Positions 1-12,100 of a stretch of 64,000 nt of DNA are shown here, one piece after another. The notes under the pieces were generated by a model, which was not told the DNA's origin, ran no database searches, and saw only the letters and a program-made list of their open reading frames with translations. The stretch is from Atkinsonella hypoxylon (taxonomy: Eukaryota > Ascomycota > Sordariomycetes > Hypocreales > Clavicipitaceae): NCBI GenBank assembly GCA_000729835.1, contig JFHB01000002.1:496001-560000 (forward strand), read 5' to 3'. Each line of letters starts with the position of its first letter. Within the stretch, counting starts at the first letter, position 1. The position numbers and the translations under genes were made by a program.

Positions 1-2
1 AT

Positions 3-2349
3 TGCCAGATACACATCAAGCTGTCAAGCGGAAAGCCGAATATAAAGATCTTCTCTAAAAGTGGTAAAGACAGCACCGAGGATAGACACAAGCTACATGG
101 GTAAGGAGGAACAAGAAAGACATTTTATTGCGAGCTCTGGCTAACTTGGTGTAGCATCATTGCCGAATCAATCGGATTCGGCCGCTCAGACTGCACGGTG
201 AGCCATTCGTGTATTTTGGAAGGAGAGCTTGTAGTGCACAATGACGTGGTGAGTGTGTTGAACCTTGGATTCAACTACTACCACTGACAACACATAGGAG
301 AACAGAATCATGCCCTTCCACAAAATTCGAAAACACGTGGCCAGGCGGGGTCGGTTCCTAGATGTCGATATGGATTCACCGTATGTTTTTGGTGCAAACT
401 CAAGATGGTTTAAGCTGACAAGAAGCAGGCCACAATCATACGAGAATTTGATGTTAGTGTACTACGACATATTGTCCATCGACCAACAATCTCTACTAAG
501 CATCTGCCACTCTGAGCGATTCAGAATACTGGAAAGAACGATACGCTGCGAGCCGGGACGTGCAGAGCTTGTAAAACGAAGCCTCGTAGACTTTGATCGT
601 CCTATGGCAGCATACGAACTTCGCAAGGCATTTGCTAAAATCATAAGTACGAAAGGGGAAGGTCTGGTTTTGAAGCCTGATACGCCTTATTTTGACTTCG
701 ACAACCGTAAGAGTTCAAATTCTGGTATTTGTATTAAGCTGAAAAAAGAATATATTGGTACTTTTGGCGATGTCGGAGATTTTGCGGTTGTTGGTGCTGG
801 GTACAATGCCGCCAACGCAAAGTCGTACAGAGTTCCCAATCTAAGATGGACTGTTTTCTACTTGGGATGTCTCAAGAACAAAGAAGAAGTCAGGCGATGG
901 AAGGCTACACCTGAATTTACAGTGGTCACCGCTGTTCAAATCACGGAACAGCTGCTCCGACAGTTCATAGTGCACGGGAATCCGGTTTCGGCTCCCTTGG
1001 CCGAAAATACCATGACCAGATTGCACATTCCTCAAGGTCTTGAAGCAGATGCTCCGTTGACGATAGCTTTCCAGAACCCCCCAGTATTTGATTTGAGGTG
1101 TTTTAGCTTTGATAGACCGGGTAATATGGGTTTTTGGACACCACGCTTTCCCACCGTCTCAAAAATCCACTTTGACAGAGACTACTCAGATACAATCACT
1201 TTCGATGAGCTCCAGGAGATGGCACGGGAGGCGCAGGCAACACCAGATTTGGAAGACAGCCAGGAAGGCCTTCAATGGAGAGCGAGACTCGAGAGAGCGG
1301 ATCCCAGAGGACGACCAGTCGATGCTGTTAGTCAATTGACAGTCACGTCAATGCCCACCCCCTCACCACGTAATTCAAGAACACCGATATCGTCTATAAG
1401 GTTACGGTCCAGAAGCCCGGAACTCAATAGCACAAACCCCAAAGGTCCGCTATCATCTGGTGCTTCTACAACACCTATGCTTACACCGGCAAAGTCATCC
1501 CCATCGGAGGCGATCGCAAATCCAGGTGAAGAGAAAACTCCTTCCTCACAAGGGAAGAGAAAGCGCGTTGAAAAATCGTCTTCAGAAAACTCTTCTAATC
1601 CCAAACGCCGTGCTTCCCCTACAATCTGCTCACCGCCGACAAGGACTACCAAGAAGCTCAGGTGGCCCTCAGAGGGCATTGACAGAAATGCGTCACATCA
1701 ATCAACGACCACCCATGAACAATTTGTTGCTGCCGTCAAGGGAGACGATTTAACAAAGTCATTTGTTCCGGACACACATGAAAATGACGCTTGGCAAGGA
1801 GCGAGCCTGAAGCAGTCGATCGAAGTTGATGCTGCTTTGTGCTGCACCCAGATTACCATCTCATCCACGTCAGAGCACGCAGTATCTCAACCGCCACGGA
1901 AAGCAGATTTATCAAGCAGATTTACCGACAGATGCATATTCGCCGGCGATAAATGCCATTTGCTCGGTTTTACTGTGTTGCTCGCTTCGTCGGCTCTCCC
2001 AGAGTCTGCTGAAAGGACGGGCCTTGTCGAAGCCCACGGGGTGGCAAATTCTGTTTTTGACGTGGAAAAATGGTTGCAAGCAAACAACTTTGGGGCTGCG
2101 CTTGGCAGGAAATGCCCAAACATTCTCATTCTCGTAGATACAGTGGAGATGAAGGAGGAGTCGAAGAGAATTCTGGCATCGGTTGAGCAGGCTCGCGAGG
2201 AAATACGCAGAAAGTCTCGCGGTTGGATAGCGGTCTATGACTGGCGTATGCTCGAGCATCTGAAGGTGATGGAGGATGAGGATAGTCAGAAGAAGTACTA
2301 CGATGGGTTTCATGATCCCTGGCGGCGTTGGTTTTGCGGCATTGTGTAG
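3..2349 (+). CDS. ATP-dependent DNA ligase-like protein, 5' end outside the window
   Basis: Exons 3-100, 155-248 and 298-2349 join in frame (introns 101-154 and 249-297, GTAAGG and GTGAGT donors). The first visible residues, CQIHIKLS and then IFSKSGKDSTEDR, are the segment that follows the KxDG nucleotidyl-lysine motif in ATP-dependent DNA ligases, so the catalytic lysine lies left of the window. Further family motifs are visible: LEGELVV, LVYYDIL (motif III), GEGLVLKP (motif IV) and IKLKKEYI (motif V). An OB-fold-like stretch probably follows. The middle of the protein is a long Ser/Pro/Lys-rich linker that looks disordered and may carry nuclear localisation signals (GKRKRVEK, NPKRRAS). The last 150 residues form a folded region that may be BRCT-like, which I cannot confirm. 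The likely role is nuclear strand-joining or nucleotidyl transfer. It is neither clearly LIG1 nor clearly LIG4 and looks like a filamentous-fungal paralogue. Confidence 0.85.
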
Positions 2350-2454
2350 GTGCTGCAACTTGGAGTGATATAGACATAACCTCACGGTACATGCATGTCT
2401 CATGAATTTACGTCGCCATCATTCTTAGATTGGATCGGGCTATCCTTTTTCCTG

Positions 2455-3797
2455 CTAATCCTCGTATAGTGTCCCATAAGTCTCTTTGAGTCGCATCAAG
2501 AGGTGCTCTCCCGCTGTCAGCACTTTTCGCTGAGCATATGGGTTCGCATCGCCAGAATCGTCCTGCGGCTTGAACGTTTTGACCCTCTCGCTAGGAACTG
2601 GTTCCAGCGAGGCATTATCCATGGGTTGACAAAAGTACGCAATAGAATATCTCGGCTGAGCGGTCGTTTCACCTGCGACAATATTGGATTTACCATCCTC
2701 CCTAGGAAAGACCACCCTGTGTAGAGTACTACGGAACAATCCATTCGTCCAATAAGACAGCAAATCCCCAATGTTGACTAAAATAGGGGGACTGGGTTCA
2801 TTTTCCGTCCCAGGCGGCACAACAGGCACAGGCGCCCAAGTATTGTCCATCTTGAGAATCTCAAGACCTGCCTGGCCTTTCAAGCGGAAGAGCAGGGTGA
2901 TGGTGCCGTAGTCAGAGTGAGCGCCAGCCCGGACATCGCTGGGAGAATGGGCAGTTGTAGAGGGAGGAGGATATCGCAGGAAGCGGAGGATGCCGCCAAG
3001 TCCGGATTCAGATTGGAAATGGGCTGATGAGAAGAATGTGTCGACCTGGTTTTTTTTTTTCCCCAAAATGAGTATTGAATTTGCGCTTATTAGTTGGAAT
3101 AAATAAGAACATACCTGGAGACCTTGGCCAAGCAGATCGAGGATCTTGAGACACAGCGCACGACAGAGGTCTGCGAAAGCAGAGATTTTGGCTTCGTCGG
3201 CCGCAATGGTGGGTGGTATGGGCTGCTGGGCTTTACCGTTGACGAATTCGCCAAAGTTAAATGCTCTTCATGGTTGTTACCTTTTGGGTTTAACTCTTGT
3301 ATTATTTGTTCGTCGCATAGTGTGAGGAAGTCTTACTCTTTGAAATCCCCGACCTGGTGAGACGCGTTAGCGTTCGACTGCCTATTGACGTGACAATGGA
3401 GCTGTTCTGCACGCGCAGAACAGACGGACCTTTTGGCTCTTTGGATCCAACGTCTCGGCATGCATGCCCACCCAGCCACGGTTATTTCTCTGCATCGAGC
3501 ACGCTTGCTTTTCTTCCAAGGGAGCAGCTAGTAGCTTTTTGGACTATAACACAGAGTGATGAGCATAAAGCGGAGAGCTTGCCTATTTTTTTTATACGGG
3601 ACGCTTCGGGTAGGATGGAGAAGGTTCTAACCCACCAGGGTGAATGCCTCGTCCACGTCTGCGGCGGAAATGTCATGGCCTAGATTGCGGATGTAGATGA
3701 AGCCGTGCTCGGCTGCGGCGTCGACAAGCTCTCTTGCGACGTCGGCTTGGGGGCCGGACAGATCTATTACCGGGATGTCTGCTGCGGGGGAGGTCAT
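2455..3797 (-). CDS. 2-oxoglutarate/Fe(II)-dependent oxygenase, isopenicillin N synthase-like
   Basis: I rebuilt five exons: 3797-3636, 3543-3430, 3353-3337, 3265-3115 and 3045-2455, giving a 344-residue protein with consistent phases. The N-terminal DIOX_N part starts MTSPAADIPVIDLSG and includes APLEEK and GDFKEAFNFGEF, typical of this family. The catalytic jelly-roll shows the iron-binding H-x-D in AHSDYGTITLLF, the distal His in STLHRVVF, and RYSIAYF supplying the Arg-x-Ser that holds 2-oxoglutarate. Such enzymes are soluble and hydroxylate, desaturate or cyclise small molecules. The substrate cannot be told from sequence, and no pathway partner is adjacent. Exon 3 is only 17 nt, so automatic gene callers may miss it. 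The tail is convergent with the ligase gene, about 105 bp apart. Confidence 0.93.
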
Positions 3798-3892
3798 GGC
3801 GATTGCATTCGCTTGGGATCGCTACATTGGTGATTGGTGTTTTCGCTCCGGAACCTCGAGAAGAAATGTGTGTGGAGGAAGCTCAATTCAAG

Positions 3893-4810
3893 TACCTAGG
3901 TAGGTAGGCGGGGAGGGGGAGAGCAATCGTGACTTGTCGTGACGTCTGATATTTGGTCTGATATTTGGTCTGATATATGGATGTGACCTGGGGACTACGT
4001 GTTCAATGGTGAGCTTTATGGATTGGAGGTTACCGATGGGGGTTTGGCCTCTGAGGTCAGTTTGGGTCGCAAATTGGGAGAGACTGCAGTAGAGGTTTCA
4101 TTGTATCTGCCGCAAGCAGTTGATAGGCGTAGAAGGGAGGTCGAGATACTTGTTCGACTACAACTGCGTTGCGTTGGGTCTGTAGACTTAGGTACTGTAG
4201 CAAACAGGGAGGTACCCAGGGAGGTACCCAGGGAGATACCCAGGTAAGTACATACAGTCGCTGTGTGTGTTGTGACGCGGGACCCCGCCATGCTTCCGGG
4301 AAGGAATGGAAGGAATGGAGGGGAGGTAGAGAGAGGCCTCTCGACTGCACGTGGGACCGGCGCCGTGTGCTTGCAGCTGCCTGGTTCTGGTTCTTTCTCC
4401 GTGACTTGACTAGCAAGCCACCACACACGGCAATCTCTTCCTAGGGCACCTCTACTTCGGGTCTGCTAGCTGCATGTACCTAGGTACCTAGGTATGTGGT
4501 GCTAGTTTTTTTCTACCTGTTCCTGTGTCATCCTTGCGTCTTTTTGTTTGTATACCTACCTAGGTACCTAGGTACTAGTGAGTGCCTGGCCGTCTGAGAC
4601 GTTCTAGACGTCCTTTGCTCCTTCCTCTCCATCGTGCAGCCAAATCGCATCACGTCTACAGGTCAAAATATCCAGTGTCTTACGCATTCTCCTTACTTAC
4701 ACACAAAGACTTCTCTGTCGTGTCAGCTTTCAACGAACAGCCTGCGAGAGAGGACGAGACATCCAGACACTGACGCTGACGCTGACTACTGACTACTGAC
4801 TACCTAGGTA
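3893..4810. repeat. TACCTAGGTA palindrome clusters
   Basis: Copies or overlapping double copies of the self-complementary 10-mer TACCTAGGTA occur at about 3893-3907, 4477-4494, 4552-4574 and 4800-4810. The same motif recurs elsewhere in intergenic DNA: 14199-14226, 15804-15826, 24479-24496 (degenerate) and 26188-26204. I saw none inside coding exons. The function is unknown. It may be a dispersed simple repeat of this lineage or a protein-binding site. Confidence 0.75.
4207..4244. repeat. 12-bp minisatellite
   Basis: Three tandem copies of a 12-bp unit (GGGAGGTACCCA, the last with one change). No role is evident. Confidence 0.8.
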
Positions 4811-5067
4811 GCTTCGGCAGAGCTACTGCAGTTCTGGCGCCACAGATCAAGACCGGGCTGCTTCTCTTCTCCTGGGTCTCGAGTCCAGTCCACAAGGTAG
4901 GGAGGGCTTGAGCTCTGCTCTCTTCTGAAATCCACAACACCATCCACTCGCTCTCAACGATAACGCCGGCGCAACCTCTTGTCTCCTGACCAGGAGCCCT
5001 GCGAGTCGGCGAGCGATTTCCCCTTCTTTGAATACGGGCACTTCTGTCGCGATCGTTCCTGCCCAGC

Positions 5068-7982
5068 ATGCCGTGTAAGTGACGTCCAAGTCGTCGTGCT
5101 CGGCCTTATTTTTTATTACCATATTCTGCTTTCGGGGTCTTCATGCGGGACACCAGCTGCGCGTACACTTTTGGTGACGGCAGTCGTCATGTCATGCTAC
5201 TTGCGCCTCGTGCAAACAGGCAAGCTTCTTCGGCTTCAGGCAATAAGCAGCACTTTTTGACGACATGTTTTCGTTGCGGCTCAAGTTTCGATCATGTTGC
5301 TTGATTACGACCGTCGTCCCTACAGCGCAGCTCATTTACCCCATTGTCAATCTCGCCACGATCTTACGTGCTTTCCTTCGGATGCTTGGCCGACGAGTTG
5401 GAATTTGGATCTTGGTTGCTAGGAATTGAGAAGCTAACCTGATTATTTTCGATAGTTCTCGTCGAGGATTCGTACATCCACACCCAAGCAACGTATGCAA
5501 ATGACCAGCCAACACACAACAGAATCAGTTTCCGTCACACTAATGACTCTGTAAAACCTCAGACGACAAGAGACTAACCAGCAGCTGTATAATTAGTTCC
5601 TACGATATTTCCGAACTTGAGGACTGCGCCATTGCCGTCGATGCGACGTACTACTTGAGCCAGCTGCTCGACACTCCCCCCGCTCATGAACCTCTTCTCT
5701 CAGCTCTCGGCGGCTTGACGGGTATCCAGACACATATCAACCAAAATCTTGATTCGTGGGAGAACAGTCGCATTGTGCCTTTCTTCATTTTCGACGGACA
5801 GTCCATCACGGGACAGGACGAAGTTGGCCTCAAGCGCAGACGGTCAGCAAACAAGAAGACGGATGAGGCATGGGCCCTATACTCGCGTTCAGAGGCCGAG
5901 CAGGCCGTTACTACCTTTGGAGCGAACCCTGGTAAGTCCAGTTTTTCTTGGACGCCTTTGTAAAGACCAGGATGATAGTGTCAGCAGAACGCGAGGACTA
6001 AAACCGTTGATCTGGCAGGAGCTTATATCGTCCAAAACCTGTACCCCTTATTGCAGACAATTTTAAAGAAGCGTGGCCTGCATTTCCTCGTACCGCCTTA
6101 CAATGCATGCGCTCAGGTATGATCAGAGACATAGACAAACCGTCACATCCGTTGAGAATACCAAACACTAACTCGTGCGCAAAGCTGGCCTACTTCGAGC
6201 TCATCGACTCTGACCAATGTGCTGCTGTAATGGGCTCTCAAGAACTCCTCCTCTACCCGATCAAGGATTCCATCATACGTGGCTTCGACTGGGAAGCAAA
6301 GCTAGTGTTGGCCACTTCGAAGAAGAAGATCTTGCGAGCCTTGAGCGTCGCTGAGCCCATGTTTATCGATGCCCTTCTTATGACTGGCACTTCCTTCCTC
6401 CCCCCATTCCCCCCTCTGCTAGACAACGCCATGTACCCTAACCTCTTCACGGTCGGCGATGCGGTCAACATTTTGAGGACGTCCGATAAGGGCGTCGCCA
6501 ATGCGTGCAACTCGTTCAACGACATCCTGCAAGCTCAAGATCCCAATTGGCTGGACAAGTACCGAAAGGCTCGCATGGCTATTCATCACTTCATCTACAT
6601 TTCGGAAGCTGGGGAGGTGACAGTCAATGATTTTGATCGGCTTACCAAAGATAACCACGAATACCTCGGCCTTCAACTGCCGGAAGAGCTTTTCCACTAC
6701 CTCAACACCGGTCTGATTGGTGCACGAAATCTGAACAGTATAACACACGGTCAGATTCTCGTGCAGCCTACTCTAGATGGCGTCATTACTGATGAGTATA
6801 AGAACCTCGTTACCAAGAAGCTTGTTCCAGTGAAGGAGCAAGCACTGGGTCTAATCATTCCTCGCGTTCATCGAGGTATTGGCCACAAGGATATCACAAT
6901 GCGCGTCTGGTTTGACCCAAAATTCTCGTACACGATTAACCACCGTGCTTTGCAGCCAGCTCCATCTCAGTTGGTGGGGTCTTGGGATGTCAAGGAGAGC
7001 GATTTGCGGAGCGTGTTCCCAGCCGACTTTGCTGGGCCGATCTATCTAGAGGTTTTGGCCCTTGCCAATTCGGATTTTGTAGAGAAGACTCGCGCTAAGG
7101 AAAGCAAGATACGAGGCATTGACAGCATGGAAATGGTGGCATCAGTGTCCATTTGGCGATTCCTACACCTGCGAGGCTATGTGAATGACTCACATACATT
7201 GACTAAATGGGGCAACGCACTGGCAACGACTTTATTGGCGCTCAAGGATGCCAGTGAAAATCGCCCTGACATTCCCGGGCTTGATGAAGCCGCCTTGCTC
7301 GCCTTTGAACTAATACGACACGGCGTCCTAGGAGCAAAGCACCAAGAAGGCATTGCTGGTTTGCCTCGCCGTGGCACGGACGAAGACAAGTCGAGCCTAG
7401 TTTTGATCAGCCAATGTGCTACGCTGCTCAAGTTGCGACATCAAGTATACGGATACACTGGACCTCTTAACAAGAGTCTGTTGGCTTTTCGCTCGCTGTC
7501 CACCGCCGTCCGTGAGGCAGACCGCGATTTGATTGAGGCTATCGTGGCATCCATGTTTATGTACGGGCAATGCAAGCGAGAGCGGGATGATTACTTGGAC
7601 ATTAGCCAAAGGTAGGTGGCAGCACCTGTTTTTTTTTTTTTTTTTTTTCCCGCATGCGACTAAGACTGATTGTACTGACGCTCTAATCCCAAGACTTCCC
7701 TTTCTGCAAGAGCCTGACATCGGTCTTGGCATCGCAGTGCGAACATTTTTTGATGAAGATGAGGTGCTAGACAGCAAGGAGAAGCGAGCAAAGCGCCTCG
7801 AGGTCTTCCCAGAGACATTTGTGCCGTTTGCCGAGGCATTGACCGAGGACTTCCGCATCTGTGTCGATTTTGTCACCGCTCTCAACCAGGGCGTGCAGAC
7901 GCTGGCAGTTGGTGAGTTACCCAAGGCTGACAAGACGACCTGGGCCAAGGCGCAGGCTTATCTGGACGCTCGTCCTTTCTAA
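5068..7982 (+). CDS. MKT1: Mkt1-type post-transcriptional regulator (XPG-fold protein)
   Basis: Six exons (5068-5074, 5456-5492, 5597-5931, 6019-6116, 6185-7611, 7694-7982) give 730 residues, all phases consistent. The N-terminus resembles XPG/FEN1 nucleases: VDATYYLSQLL, FFIFDGQSITGQ, then FLVPPYNACAQLAYFELIDSDQCAAVMGSQELL. The C-terminal half is the Mkt1-specific region, ending VGELPKADKTTWAKAQAYLDARPF. In yeast Mkt1 binds Pbp1 and acts in the cytoplasm on translation and stability of particular mRNAs. The same role is inferred here, and nuclease activity is not implied. The first coding exon is just ATG CCG T, followed by a perfect GTAAGT donor. I chose it because the phase fits and yields a short leader, MPFLVEDSYIHTQATSYDI. 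Confidence in the body is high and in exon 1 moderate. Confidence 0.93.
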
Positions 7983-9173
7983 GCTTATGATGCTGCTTCA
8001 AACGCAAATGGACATACGTCCCCAACCCAGGCAGGCAGCCATCAGCAGTATGATTGATTCAACCCACCTTCACAATAAAATTTCACTATGAATTACAAAG
8101 AGGGCCAACCGAGATTACACTAAAAGTAATAGACTTTTCTATCATCCCGTTTCCCTCCCCTCTCGGACACTAATATTTCCGCATCCTTGAATAAGGTAAA
8201 TTACTTGGTATCGTCACAAGTAAAGCAGTCACAGAGGTTTCGTCGCTACGCTGTAAGGGGCGTATACAGAGACAGGCGTAGAGGTTTCCGGCCTGATTTA
8301 GCTGGGACATATATGTGGAATCAGCAAGGACGAAGTTGGTGTGCAGGCTTTGGGCTCTTGGGTTGTAATCGGGTCCTTGTGACCAGGAGAATGTTGTATG
8401 CAGTAAATAGCGTATAACTTACGGCTTTTTTGAAGGGAACGACTGTACAAGCCCACACGCCATGGCGCTCTCCCACGATTGTAATTGAAGGACGCGAAAC
8501 CTGGCCATTGATGGAATGGGCAGTGTTGAACGCAGAAAGGAAATAGCTATCAGTTAAAAAGCACGTCGATAGCAACACGATTGATAACATGCCTGGCTGC
8601 CCTTTCTCCCATCCGTGTCATGATATATACATGTGTATACATGTGTAACCCGGTTGACCTGTCCGGATTGATACCGCTGCTCGTGCCGTGGCCCCCAATG
8701 ACTACTAGGTACGCAAGCCAAAGGACGCCGGGGCTGCAATCACCCGGCAATGCATTTCCCGCCTTGTGGTGTATCGTGCTATTTGCGCTCTACTGCTTCA
8801 TGTCATTCGATTTCAAAGACTTTGCTTGCTACAGACCGGTCCGCACAATATCAACTATAGGCGTATGTTCCATCTCGACTACTACCTCGCTTTCCACCAC
8901 AGCCATCCTCGTTTTTTTTTTCCCGTCACGTCTAGATGCCATCATGTCCGCTCAATGACAAGCACCTGCTATTTGTATGATACTATGTACAACACACACA
9001 TCACTGGTTGCGTGAGTGAAGCCTCCAGCATGGAAAGGGCTAGCTTCACTTGCTCTTCCAATCGGCTTTTTCTCTCCATCTCTTTCTCGCCTTGCCTCAG
9101 TGCATCTTACCATGTCTTCGGTTCAGTCTGATAAATTTGTTCTGACTTCATACTTGTCCTTGTCCTAGACAAT
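7983..9173. other. Convergent intergenic region, no gene seen
   Basis: This lies between the 3' ends of MKT1 (+) and SSD1 (-). Short open frames occur but none resembles a protein family or has supporting splice structure. It probably contains the two 3' UTRs. Confidence 0.5.
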
Positions 9174-12100
9174 TTACAAAGCGTATGGATTCAAAGATCG
9201 GATGGTGAGGCAACTATTCATAGTGGAGTTAGTGTTACAAGTCAATATTCTCGTCGCTAGTCTTCTCCATTTGACCAGGAAAATACTTACGGAGGGCTCT
9301 TGGTCAGATCTGTCTTCAAGATGATGGGAACTCGGGTCAATTCCGTCACATCTTGGATATAGTCCCCGCCTTCTTCCCTGAGCTTGAACAACTTCAAATA
9401 TTTCTCCTTGTTTGTCAAGCGCGTCTCCACTGCATCCGCAACACGTACCTTGGAGTCGGACCGAGTTCGGTGAAGAGTGCCAGCATTGGACGTAGAGCGA
9501 ACAGGCGATCCTGGTACGCTTTGAGTCGGTCGTTCGGCCAGAGACGCCCCCGCCATCGCTTCTGTGATATCCGATGTGTTGTCTTCGTCATCATCGTCGA
9601 ATAAGGCGTCAACATCGTCAGTCGAAATAGTGCCTGTGACTGTCTGTTTGCGAGCAGCCTCCTCTCGCTCCTTCTTCGCCCTTTCAGCAGCCTCAGCCTG
9701 TCGAGCAGCTGCCATGGCGTTGGTCATTCTCTGTGATGCAGCAGCCTTGGGTCGTTCATCTTCGGGGACGTAAGCAGAGCTAGGGACGCCCTTCTCCCAG
9801 TAGAGCTCCAGCACTCTCTTTTCCTTTCTAAATTCGGCCTTCTTCACGGGCAGTTGGTCGCAGTGCACGCGCTTCTCGAAGCCCCATTCTGGAATAAGGA
9901 CATCAAACGCCGACTCGTAGACGCAGAGCACGATGCCTTCAGCAATGAGATCGCCATTTGCTTCCTGACGCTTTTTATCCATGGTGCGGCATGACTCGAT
10001 GTGGATGCTTTGATCCTGTGCGTTCTGTGCCGACTCTTTCTTAGTGTTGCATGATTCAACAGTCTTGACCAAGCCGTCCAGATCGTCAGAAAACTCGATT
10101 TTGCCCCCAGACAAAATAGCCTCCAGTTGACGATGAACAATGATATCAGCATATCGACGCGTGGGGCTGGTAAAGTGCGTGTACAATGGAAGATTGAGCG
10201 AGTAGTGTGGCCACAACTGCTTCGGCGTCTTGCCCGCGATCAAGTATTTGCCTCTGTGCATAGCCTTGAGCACAACTGTCTCCATGCCCTTTCGAAGGTC
10301 AGTGTCTTCAACCTTGAAGAGGCTGTTCTGTAGCGCACCGCTTCCGGATGCATCAATATCATAGCCCAGAGCATTCATCCGCTCAACGAACATCTGCAAA
10401 CGACGAGGGTTAGGCGAAGCCTGGCGGCGGAGCAGCGCCTTTTCGGGCAAGCCCTCCGCTAAGCGCTGAGCAACGTAGGCATTAGCCTTGTGCATCAGCT
10501 CTTCAACCAATTCGAGAGCCGGAGTCGAGTCGAAGATGTTGTGCTGAGCAGGATTGTTCTCATCGTCCAGTTGTTGGAAGAGACGCAAAGGGGCAATGGG
10601 TTCTCCCCCGGCCCCGAGTCGCGTCTCGCGGAATTTTTGTGCCACCGCCTGAAGAATTTGGATTGTCTTCGCGGGAGCAGCTGCATTGGTATACTCGGTC
10701 GAATTTTCGATAGCCTGGTCAATTTCCTTCAGACTAATTTTGCCCGAGCTCTTGATTATGCTCTTGCCTACCCAGCTATCGTCCTCAGCGACAGATCCAT
10801 TGTTGGGGTTGACGTTGAACACCACAGAAACCGTGAAACGCTCCTGATCCGATCTCAGCGAACACACATCACTTGCAATCTTAGGCGGAAGCAACGCGCA
10901 AAAGCGATTGATCAGCTGAACCGAGGTGCCACGCTTCTTAGCCTCTCGGTCCACGAGCGAGTTGGGCTTGACGAAATGCGTGACGTCTGGCACGTGAATA
11001 CCAACTTCAATCTTGCCGTCAGGTCGAGACTTGACATGAATGGCATTTCCAAGCTCGGCACTTCCATTGAAATCAATTGTGAAAGTCTTCTCGTCACGAT
11101 AATCACGGCGTGACGATACTTCGATCTCCTCTTCCTTAGATACCGACCAGTACTGAAGGCCTACGCTGCGCAGAACAGCATCGGAGAATTCATCAGAGGA
11201 AAAGTTGTTGTCGCGGAGTAAAGCATCTGTCTCCACCTTGAGATCACCCATGCGTCCGAGTTGTTCAACAAGAGTACCAAAGGGATGCAGCGACGTAATA
11301 GGCCATCGCTTGATACACGCGACAAAGATGCGGTCGGCATAGTCTTGATGCTTCTCGACAAAATCTCGTGGTGCCTGCTCTGTGGGAATAGCAATAAGAG
11401 GCACGCGCTTGTCTGTAGGCTTGAACCAAACAATCTTGGGCTTCTCTTGTTGGCGAGATTCGTTGTGGCGGTTGTTCGAACCATCACGAGCAGCACGCTC
11501 TGCCTCTTGCTTCTCCTTTGTAGCCTGGCTGCTCGGGCGAAGGAGGCCCAGCGTGCCAGAGAACATTTGTCCAGCAACCCGCTCAACAACTGCCACGACA
11601 TGGCCAGCATACAAGGGCTTAGCCTCATCACTGATCTCTTCCTCTTCGACGAGAAGAAGACTCTGACCTTCAACTTCGACGTCATCATTCTTCTTCTGTG
11701 TGGGTCGCTGTCGCAAACTTCCACGACGGCGAATACCACCCTCACTAACGATGTTGTCGTCATTGCTTCCAGAGTTTTGGTTCCCCTGGTTGGTGGAACC
11801 AGAACGAGTATCCGTGATGTCCTTACGCTTCTTTTTTTCTTCCTTCTCTCGCTTCTGAGACCATACTTCGTCAACATCAAGGAGCTCGACAGCGACGAGG
11901 TCGCCTTCCAGAGCGCGATTACGATCCTTACTACCGCAGATGAAGATATCAGCATCCAGCAGACCGTCCTGGGTAGTCACGTAGGCATCGCTTCGGTTTT
12001 TTTTGTTGACACGGAGAATACCAGAGACGAGCTGGCCGTCAGCGAGGAGAGCTGGGAGAGAAGCTTGGGGTAGGTATGGGGTGAACAAAGTCTTTCGCTG

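Larger units (their letters stand above)
3798..5067. other. Intergenic region with palindromes and a minisatellite
   Basis: This is the shared upstream region of the divergent oxygenase (-) and MKT1 (+) genes. I see no credible coding sequence. It contains a 12-bp minisatellite and four clusters of TACCTAGGTA, listed separately. An imperfect direct repeat of GATATTTGGTCT lies near 3948-3973. Confidence 0.6.
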
